Below, one piece after another: positions 5,896-11,676 of a DNA stretch of 11,676 nt. The notes under the pieces are model-generated. The model searched no databases, was not told the origin of the DNA, and saw only the letters and a program-made list of their open reading frames with translations. Position 1 is the first letter of the stretch. Every line of letters begins with the position of its first letter. Made by a program: the position numbers and the translations under genes. The stretch is from Anaerolineales bacterium UBA6131 (GTDB lineage Bacteria > Chloroflexota > Anaerolineae > UBA2200), in NCBI GenBank assembly GCA_002435875.1, contig DIVN01000056.1:1-11676 (forward strand), written 5' to 3'.

Positions 5896-8250
5896 ATGAC
5901 TTCGATCGCCGGTAGCTCGGAGCACCTGCCGGAGGCGTTGTGGCTCTACCTCGAGCTCGCGCAATATCCGATTCTCGCGGACGAGATTCGTGAGAAAATG
6001 CGTCGCGAGCTATTCTCGCGGGGCATCATCCAGGCGGAGGATTTTGACCGTGAGGTGACCGAGAAAGCGATACTGTCACAGAGGCGCGAGGGCCTGGTTG
6101 ACCCCTACAGACAGGAACCTGCGGAATTATGGCAGAAGCGCCTCTCCAGGATTCGCGACAATCTGACAGATTTCTACTTTGCGCAGAACCTGCCTCACGA
6201 TCTCTTTGCCGAGCTTGTTCAGACTACCCTTGCTCCGGGCAACGCGCGCCGCGACGAGATGCTTTCCTTCAACCCCGAACTCGCCCCTTCCGAAGTGCTT
6301 TTTGCCCAGGCAGAGCGCCTTGAGACACTGCCGCGTGACGAACGGCCTCAAGTCGAGCACCATTTGCAGGAAATCAAGGCGGTCCTGGTCAAAGGCATGC
6401 TGAGCGACCAACTCCCATTTGTCAGTCGGGCGCGACAATACCTTACGCTTGCCGACCTCCGCTGGATCCAGGAGCGGCGGATCGGCAAAGGCAAGATTGG
6501 AGGCAAGGCTGCCGGGATGCTGTTGGCTTGGCGAGCCTTGCAGGTTGCTGACCCGGGCGACGAACTCGACATCGCTGCACACATTGCGATCCCGGACTCT
6601 TACTTCCTGGGATCGGACATCTACTATGAGTTCAAGGCCCACAATAACCTGCTGCACTTGATGGACCAGAAATACAAGTCAGACGAGGAGATTCAGGCTG
6701 ACTATCCAGCCATACAGGAAGCGTACCGTGCCGCACGTTTCCCCAAGGAAACCACTCACCTGCTGCAGTCCGTATTGGATCAGATAGGGAAACACCCCAT
6801 CATCGTTCGTTCATCCAGCCTCCTTGAAGACAGCTTCGGCACTGCTTTCGCAGGCAAATATGAGAGCATCTTCTGCGCCAACCAGGGTTCGCCGTCTGAC
6901 AACCTTGCTGAGCTCCTGGATGCTGTCACCCGCATCTATGCCAGCGTCCTGAACCCGGCCGCTTTGCTGTATCGGCGTCATCAGGGATTGATCGACTATG
7001 ACGAGCGCATGGCTGTGCTCATCCAGAAGGTTCAGGGGCAGCCCTATCGTGGTTATTTCTTCCCGACCCTGGCTGGAGTTGCCTTTGGCCGCAATCCGTT
7101 CCGCTGGACCTCACGTATTCAGCGCGAAGATGGGTTCATGAGACTGGTTTGGGGGCTGGGCACTCGAGCCGTAGATCGCGTACCAAACGACTATCCCCGC
7201 ATGGTAGCTTTGAGCCATCCAGGGCTCAGGCCGGAGAAACAGGCCAGGGAGATCCATCGCTACTCACAACATCTTGTCGACTTGCTGAATCTGCAAACGA
7301 ACTCGTTCGAGACGCTGCCTGTCCAGGAGGTTTTGGCTACCGACTATCCTTCCCTTCCGCAGTTGTTTTCAGTCTATGAAGACGATCTGATCCACCCCAT
7401 CTTTGCCTCGTCGGCGCTTGCACAGCCAGAAAATGCCGTGCTCACCTTTGAGTATCTGCTTACGAACACCGGTTTTGTGCCGCTGATGCGCGCGATCCTT
7501 TCCAAGCTTGAGCGAAAGCTGCGTTATGTGCCCGACGTCGAGTTTGCCGTGGACCTGGTGCCGTCCAAACCCCGCCCGAGCGTGCTGATTCATCTGCTGC
7601 AGTGTCGCCCGTTGAGCAACCAGGAATGGTCAACAGTACCTCCGATTCCCTCGCGAATTCCGGCTTCGGACCAGGTTTTCTCTTCCAGGCGGTTGGTTCC
7701 TCAAGGGCACGTGGCCGGTGTGCGTTACATTGTGCTGGTGGACCCGCGTAACTACAGCCGCGTGCCAGACTACACTGCTAAAGGGGAAATCGGCCGGGTG
7801 GTTAGCCGTTTGAACAGACGGCTCGAGGGCTGGCCTTTCGTTTTGCTTGGTCCGGGCCGCTGGGGGAGCACGAACGTGGACCTTGGGGTCAGAGTGACCT
7901 ATGCGGACATCTACAACGCCAGTGTGCTGATCGAGGTGGCCCTTGATAAGGCGGGCACTGTGCCTGAAGCCTCATACGGGACCCATTTCTTCCAAGACCT
8001 GGTCGAGGCGCAGATCTACCCTCTCGCGCTGTACCCAGGTCACGAATCGTCGGCGCTTAACTGGGCGTTTCTGGATGCGGCGCCGAACCTGCTGGAAACG
8101 CTGTGTCCAAACGACGCTGCGTACGCCGAGTACATAAAGGTGATTGATGTGCCTGCAGTCGCGCAGGGACGCAGGCTGGAGATCATAATGAATAGCGAAG
8201 AGGAGAGAGCCGTCGGCTTCTTGTCCGATGCAGGCCCGGATACACCATAG
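5896..8250 (+). CDS. PEP synthase-like ATP-grasp protein without phosphohistidine domain
   Basis: The 784-residue protein has three parts. Residues 1-180 are a helical region I do not recognise. Residues about 197-575 match the PEP/pyruvate-binding ATP-grasp domain of PEP synthase and pyruvate phosphate dikinase: GKIGGKAAGM (199-208), IVRSSSLLEDSFGTAFAGKYES (303-324, shown in part: R305, E311, D312, K321), MAVLIQKV (372-379), VWGLGTRAVDR (418-428) and LLQCRPL (567-573, the QxRP motif). Residues about 598-784 form a different C-terminal domain with LLGPGRWGSTNVDLGV (650-665), YADIYNASVLIEVA and SYGTHFFQDLVEA (693-705). The TSGGxTSHA-type phosphohistidine domain and the PEP/pyruvate TIM barrel of true PEP synthase are absent, so that reaction should not be assumed. 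The start at 5896 has GGAGG at 9 nt. Probably an ATP-dependent kinase or ligase of unknown substrate. Confidence 0.8.
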   Translation: MTSIAGSSEHLPEALWLYLELAQYPILADEIREKMRRELFSRGIIQAEDFDREVTEKAILSQRREGLVDPYRQEPAELWQKRLSRIRDNLTDFYFAQNLPHDLFAELVQTTLAPGNARRDEMLSFNPELAPSEVLFAQAERLETLPRDERPQVEHHLQEIKAVLVKGMLSDQLPFVSRARQYLTLADLRWIQERRIGKGKIGGKAAGMLLAWRALQVADPGDELDIAAHIAIPDSYFLGSDIYYEFKAHNNLLHLMDQKYKSDEEIQADYPAIQEAYRAARFPKETTHLLQSVLDQIGKHPIIVRSSSLLEDSFGTAFAGKYESIFCANQGSPSDNLAELLDAVTRIYASVLNPAALLYRRHQGLIDYDERMAVLIQKVQGQPYRGYFFPTLAGVAFGRNPFRWTSRIQREDGFMRLVWGLGTRAVDRVPNDYPRMVALSHPGLRPEKQAREIHRYSQHLVDLLNLQTNSFETLPVQEVLATDYPSLPQLFSVYEDDLIHPIFASSALAQPENAVLTFEYLLTNTGFVPLMRAILSKLERKLRYVPDVEFAVDLVPSKPRPSVLIHLLQCRPLSNQEWSTVPPIPSRIPASDQVFSSRRLVPQGHVAGVRYIVLVDPRNYSRVPDYTAKGEIGRVVSRLNRRLEGWPFVLLGPGRWGSTNVDLGVRVTYADIYNASVLIEVALDKAGTVPEASYGTHFFQDLVEAQIYPLALYPGHESSALNWAFLDAAPNLLETLCPNDAAYAEYIKVIDVPAVAQGRRLEIIMNSEEERAVGFLSDAGPDTP

Positions 8251-8280
8251 CCGAACCTGACTCAGGCACCAAGAGCCTTT

Positions 8281-8286
8281 GGGAGG
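8281..8286 (+). promoter_or_regulatory. ribosome binding site deciding the oxidase start
   Basis: GGGAGG lies 5 nt before the ATG at 8292. A GTG in the same frame at 8286 overlaps this site and so cannot be the start it serves. Confidence 0.75.
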
Positions 8287-8291
8287 TGGCG

Positions 8292-9890
8292 ATGAGACGG
8301 TGGAATGGTTGGGGCGACGAGACCGTGCATTATCCGTTGCCTGACTCGGCAGGGGCCTATCTGCGCACAATACTGGGTGAAGCGTCTCCCCCGCACGATG
8401 TCATACTCGCTGAGGTTATGGCGCAAGTTCCGCCCTCGCGTCTGCCGTCCCATCACTTGTTGAGTATCGAGCCCAGGGACAGGGTGTATCACGCGCGAGG
8501 CCAGAGTCTACCCGACTGGATAGCCTTGCGCAGTGGCCAGATCGGGGCCTTTCCTGATGCGGTAGCCTATCCCGAGTCGGTGGACCAGGTGCGTGAGCTG
8601 CTGCGGATGGCCGCGCGACTGGGTGCTGCACTGGTCCCCTTTGGTGGCGGAACCAGCGTTGTCGGGCATATCAACATCCTACCGGGAGCACGACCTGTCG
8701 TGACAGTGGACATGAGCCATATGGGCCGCCTGCTGGATCTCGACGCGGAGAGCAACCTGGCGACGTTCGAAGCCGGCGTGCTGGGACCCAACCTTGAGGC
8801 GCAACTGAGTGCCAAGGGGTTCACCCTTGGCCACTCCCCGCAATCGTTTGAGCTTTCGACCCTGGGCGGATGGATCGTCACCCGCTCGAATGGCCAGCAG
8901 TCGCTCGGCTATGGGCGTATTGAAGCCCTCTTCGCGGGAGGGCAGCTCGAAACGCCGACGGAAACGCTAACTCTGCCAGTGTTCCCCGCCTCGGCGGCAG
9001 GCCCCGACCTGCGTGAGCTCGTTCTTGGCTCCGAAGGCAGGCTTGGTATCTTGACCGAGGCAACTATCCGCATTCGACGACTACCCGAGAGTGAGCAGTT
9101 TGTGGGGCTGTTCTTCCCTGACTTTGCCCGTGGGCGGGCAGCAGTGCGCGAGATGATGCAAGCTAGACTGCCACTTTCCATGCTGCGTCTGAGCACTCCC
9201 CTGGAGACCGAGGTCACCCTGGCTTTGGCTGGCCATGACAGGCTGATGAACCTGATCAAACAGTGGCTGCGCCTTCGCCGCGTGGGAGATCAGCGCAGCA
9301 TGTTGATCATGGGCATCACCGGCAAAGAGCAAGCCGTGCAAAGGGCTCGCGAGGACGCTGTTGCCCTCGCGAGCGAACACGATGGGGCCTTGGTGGGACA
9401 AGGCTTTGGCAAGCTCTGGGCGAAGGGTCGCTTTCGCACCCCGTACCTGCGCAATACCCTGTGGGAGATGGGCTATGCCCTCGATACGCTGGAATCGGCT
9501 ACGGAGTGGAGCAATATTCAGCATCTTGTGGACGCGATTGAGGGAACGCTTGCCCACGGGTTGCAGGACCTAGGTGAGCAAGTGTTGGCCTTTAGCCACC
9601 TGTCGCACACATACCCCTGGGGCTCTAACGTCTACACAACGTTTCTCTACAGGATCCCCGCGAATGGCGACTGCGCGGAAACGCTCAAACGCTGGCAGGT
9701 GCTGAAGAGCAGGGCAAGTGAGGCGATTTTGGATGCAGGGGGAACCATCAGCCACCAGCATGGGGTGGGGACAGACCATTTGCCGTACTTGGAGAGGGAA
9801 AAGGGCCGGCTGGGCTACCAGGCAATCCGCCGCATGTGCGAATGCTTTGACCCCACAGGAATGATGAACCCCGGCAAGCTAGTCGTCTGA
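8292..9890 (+). CDS. FAD-linked oxidase, alkyldihydroxyacetonephosphate synthase type
   Basis: This is a flavoprotein of the vanillyl-alcohol oxidase / FAD_binding_4 superfamily. The 532 residues open with RRWNGWGDE, a hallmark of alkylglycerone-phosphate synthase (AGPS) homologues. FAD-binding segments follow: PFGGGTSVVG (116-125), GHSPQSFELSTLGGWIVTRS (180-199) and GSEGRLGILTEATIRI (246-261). R387 in YLRN lines up with the Arg of YIRD in human AGPS, and SHQHGVG (487-493) with its HHHGVG active-site loop. The C-terminus NPGKLVV resembles glycolate and D-lactate dehydrogenases rather than AGPS. AGPS swaps the acyl chain of acyl-DHAP for a fatty alcohol, making an ether bond; relatives oxidise 2-hydroxy acids. 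A glycerol-3-phosphate dehydrogenase, which supplies DHAP, follows 19 nt later, favouring the first reading. No peroxisomal-type N-terminal extension exists. Start chosen by the GGGAGG site. Confidence 0.85.
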   Translation: MRRWNGWGDETVHYPLPDSAGAYLRTILGEASPPHDVILAEVMAQVPPSRLPSHHLLSIEPRDRVYHARGQSLPDWIALRSGQIGAFPDAVAYPESVDQVRELLRMAARLGAALVPFGGGTSVVGHINILPGARPVVTVDMSHMGRLLDLDAESNLATFEAGVLGPNLEAQLSAKGFTLGHSPQSFELSTLGGWIVTRSNGQQSLGYGRIEALFAGGQLETPTETLTLPVFPASAAGPDLRELVLGSEGRLGILTEATIRIRRLPESEQFVGLFFPDFARGRAAVREMMQARLPLSMLRLSTPLETEVTLALAGHDRLMNLIKQWLRLRRVGDQRSMLIMGITGKEQAVQRAREDAVALASEHDGALVGQGFGKLWAKGRFRTPYLRNTLWEMGYALDTLESATEWSNIQHLVDAIEGTLAHGLQDLGEQVLAFSHLSHTYPWGSNVYTTFLYRIPANGDCAETLKRWQVLKSRASEAILDAGGTISHQHGVGTDHLPYLEREKGRLGYQAIRRMCECFDPTGMMNPGKLVV

Positions 9891-9909
9891 GCTCACACGG
9901 GAGGGCGCG

Positions 9910-11487
9910 ATGTGGAGCCTGAACTCACGTGACGAACTGTGGTCGCAACTCAACCACGACTGGGATGTGATCGTGGTTGGAGGTGGGATTACCGGTGCGG
10001 GGGTTCTCTCACTGGCCGTGCGAGCAGGACTGAAAGCGCTGTTGCTAGAGCGCAGAGACTTCTCCTGGGGTACCTCCAGTCGCTCCACCAAGTTGGTTCA
10101 CGGTGGGTTGCGATACCTCGCGCAACGGCAGTTTTCGGTTACGCGCGATTCGGTCGGTGAGCGCGAACGGCTGACACGGGAGCTACCTGGCCTGGTCGAG
10201 CGGATCGGCTTCTTGATGCCCATACGGCGCGGCGCAGGGCCGAAGCGCGGGAGCTTGGCGGCTGGCCTGGCGGTCTACGACGCTTTCGCTGGCCGATGGG
10301 ATCATGAGTATGTGCCAACAAGTGCTCTCCTCAATCAAGTGCCGTTCTTGGGGCAGGCGAGCCTTGCTGGAGGTTTCCGCTACACGGACTCGGTTACCGA
10401 TGATGCTCGCCTGGTCCTGCGGATTATCCTTGAGGCAGTGGCCTCGGGCGGTCAGGCCCTGAACTATGTGGCGGCGGAGGAACTGTTGTTGGGCCCAGAT
10501 GGCCATGTCGCTGGAGTGAGAGCCCGTGACATGGTAACCGGTCGCACATCTATGCTCAAGGCCAAAACGGTGATCAATGCCTGCGGTGTCTGGGCGGACT
10601 CACTCCGCGCGCAAGTTGGTGGAGCGGCTCGCCTGCGGCCGTCTCGTGGTAGCCACTTGGTCTTCCCTGCGTGGCGCTTACCCGCGGCGCAGGCAGTGAC
10701 GCTGGTTCACCCTCAAGACGGTCGCCCAGTGTTTGTGTTGCCCTGGGAGGGCGCTGCGCTTGCGGGGACTACCGATCTGGACCACTCTCAGTCGCTGGAT
10801 GAGGAACCACGCATGGCCAGCGAGGAGACGGACTACATATTGCAGGCGCTCAATGCCCACCTTGCGGGCCTGCAGTTGTCGCCAACAGATGCTCTGTGTA
10901 GCTTCGCAGGGGTGCGTCCCATCGTTGGCACGGGCAAGGGCGATCCTGCCAAGGAGTCGCGGGCGCATGTAGTGTTGGAAGAGCACGGCTTGGTCACGGT
11001 AGTTGGCGGCAAGCTGACCACCTTCCGGTTGATGGCTCTCGATGCACTCGCCAAGACGACCAGGATCTTTCCCCAGCTATCAGGCTCGCTCAGCGACCTT
11101 CCGGTGCTTGAGTCCCTGCCAGCAGTGTCAGCGCAGGGCAGACATCGTGAGCGCGAATGGCTGCGTCGACTGCAAGGGCGCTACGGCTCTGCGGCAGGAG
11201 CCTTGCTGTCGGCTGCGGAGCCCGGTGATTTCCTGCCGATCGAAGGGACACAGTCGCGGTGGGCTGAGCTACGCTGGTCGGCACGTAGAGAAGCAGTCGT
11301 CCATCTGGAGGATCTGATGCTGCGCCGCGTGCGCCTTGGGCTCCTGCTGCCGCGTGGCGGCTTACCAATCCTGGACCGCATTCGCGGTGTGGTGCAGCAG
11401 GAGCTTGGCTGGGATGACCGGCAGTGGAACCTGGAGGCAGACGCCTATGCTGCAACGTGGGAAGCGGCGTACAGCGTGCCTTCCTGA
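9910..11487 (+). CDS. glpD: FAD-dependent glycerol-3-phosphate dehydrogenase
   Basis: This membrane-associated flavoenzyme oxidises sn-glycerol-3-phosphate to DHAP, passing electrons to quinone. The 525 residues begin with the Rossmann motif VVGGGITGAG (22-31) and E47 for the adenosine ribose. The family signature runs TSSRSTKLVHGGLRYL (55-70). DSVTDDARLVL (160-170), SRGSHLV (245-251), GTTDLD (286-291), GVRPI (R336) and GGKLTTFR (K368) all match E. coli GlpD in order. Residues about 400-525 are the DAO_C domain. Length fits GlpD (about 500), and no C-terminal GlpA-type iron-sulphur or thioredoxin-like extension is present. The ATG at 9910 has GGGAGG at 9899-9904, 5 nt away, and is 19 nt after the oxidase gene. 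It is the last gene of the operon in view. No glycerol kinase or facilitator is in the window. Confidence 0.92.
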   Translation: MWSLNSRDELWSQLNHDWDVIVVGGGITGAGVLSLAVRAGLKALLLERRDFSWGTSSRSTKLVHGGLRYLAQRQFSVTRDSVGERERLTRELPGLVERIGFLMPIRRGAGPKRGSLAAGLAVYDAFAGRWDHEYVPTSALLNQVPFLGQASLAGGFRYTDSVTDDARLVLRIILEAVASGGQALNYVAAEELLLGPDGHVAGVRARDMVTGRTSMLKAKTVINACGVWADSLRAQVGGAARLRPSRGSHLVFPAWRLPAAQAVTLVHPQDGRPVFVLPWEGAALAGTTDLDHSQSLDEEPRMASEETDYILQALNAHLAGLQLSPTDALCSFAGVRPIVGTGKGDPAKESRAHVVLEEHGLVTVVGGKLTTFRLMALDALAKTTRIFPQLSGSLSDLPVLESLPAVSAQGRHREREWLRRLQGRYGSAAGALLSAAEPGDFLPIEGTQSRWAELRWSARREAVVHLEDLMLRRVRLGLLLPRGGLPILDRIRGVVQQELGWDDRQWNLEADAYAATWEAAYSVPS

Positions 11488-11496
11488 GGATCGATC

Positions 11497-11524
11497 TTGA
11501 CAAACCTGCTGAAGCCGCTAGAAT
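11497..11524 (+). promoter_or_regulatory. sigma-70-type promoter ahead of the T-box leader
   Basis: A perfect -35 TTGACA (11497-11502), a 16-nt spacer and the -10 TAGAAT (11519-11524, 5 of 6) lie just 9 nt after the glpD stop codon. Transcription should start near 11531, exactly where the structured leader begins. Confidence 0.75.
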
Positions 11525-11530
11525 AGCCTG

Positions 11531-11676
11531 GAGAAGCTGAGAAGAGGACAGGTAAGCAGCAGCGTACGCCACAGAGAGCTGCGCAAGGTTGAGAAGCAGC
11601 GCGGGACTGCCGCCCAAGATGACCTCGGAGCTGCCAGCCGAACCACGCCCGTCCGCAACCGTCGACGGCTGCGGGC
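11531..11676 (+). promoter_or_regulatory. T-box leader, partial, probable Met specifier
   Basis: T-box leaders sense uncharged tRNA and control transcription or translation of aminoacyl-tRNA synthetase, amino-acid biosynthesis or transport genes. Stem I elements appear in order. AGC (11535-11537) pairs with GCT (11630-11632), and GAGG (11544-11547) with CCTC (11623-11626), flanking a k-turn-like internal loop (UGAGAA opposite GGA). The specifier loop holds AUG (11619-11621) followed by the usual A. The AG bulge AGAGAG (11573-11578) precedes a hairpin, GCTGC (11578-11582) with GCAGC (11596-11600), whose loop carries the GNUG box GUUG (11588-11591). A second hairpin, CCGCA (11653-11657) with TGCGG (11670-11674), may be stem II or III. 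The antiterminator T-box sequence and the regulated gene are beyond the window. The Met assignment rests on one codon reading by eye. Confidence 0.7.

Noticed and set aside
5896..8250. Annotation as PEP synthase (ppsA) or pyruvate phosphate dikinase
   Set aside because: Only the ATP-grasp domain is shared. The phosphohistidine motif and the PEP/pyruvate barrel needed for the reaction are not found.
8264..8281. Terminator between the ATP-grasp and oxidase genes (AGGC ... GCCTTT)
   Set aside because: The stem is only 4 bp with three Ts, too weak for termination. The two genes are better read as one operon.
9081..9557. Minus-strand 158-codon frame inside the oxidase gene
   Set aside because: It is a shadow of the strongly supported FAD oxidase gene on the other strand; the product has no motif.

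Overview
This window looks like a chromosomal segment of a GC-rich bacterium, most likely a Chloroflexota (Anaerolineae-like) organism. That placement is inferred from three things: a secreted dockerin protein with long Thr/Pro linkers, a T-box leader at the right edge, and strong Shine-Dalgarno sites with consensus-like sigma-70 promoters. No marker gene fixes the taxon. There is no sign of phage, insertion sequence or CRISPR. Every real gene is intact, and no stretch over 300 bases lacks a gene.

Left region (1-2728). A two-component system lies on the minus strand. A cytoplasmic GAF-PAS histidine kinase (2497 to 956) is followed after 85 nt by an OmpR/PhoB-type response regulator (870 to 127). 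Its promoter (TTGACA-17-TATCCT) carries a perfect 7-bp inverted repeat inside the spacer, an attractive operator candidate. Divergently, a TTGCGG-17-TATAAT promoter drives a PLP-dependent threonine aldolase (2729-3772).

Middle (3838-5186). A convergent minus-strand gene encodes a secreted modular protein: signal peptide, a CxxCH motif plus an acidic Ca-binding-like loop, a Thr/Pro-rich linker with an 84-bp repeat in three copies, a carboxypeptidase-regulatory-like beta domain and a C-terminal dockerin type I pair. Its promoter lies back-to-back with that of the next operon.

Right (5187-11487). Four plus-strand genes with gaps of 19, 41 and 19 nt form a likely operon: a transaldolase/fructose-6-phosphate aldolase-like protein, a 784-residue PEP-synthase-like ATP-grasp protein, an FAD-linked oxidase of the alkyldihydroxyacetonephosphate synthase type, and a GlpD-type glycerol-3-phosphate dehydrogenase. 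The common theme is C3 chemistry (dihydroxyacetone, DHAP, glycerol-3-phosphate, perhaps pyruvate/PEP). The most unusual member is the ATP-grasp protein, which lacks the phosphohistidine and PEP/pyruvate barrel domains of PEP synthase and instead ends in a different conserved-looking domain.

Right edge (11488-11676). A TTGACA-16-TAGAAT promoter is followed by what reads as a T-box leader: k-turn, specifier loop with probable AUG (Met), AG bulge and GNUG loop. The antiterminator and the regulated gene lie outside the window.
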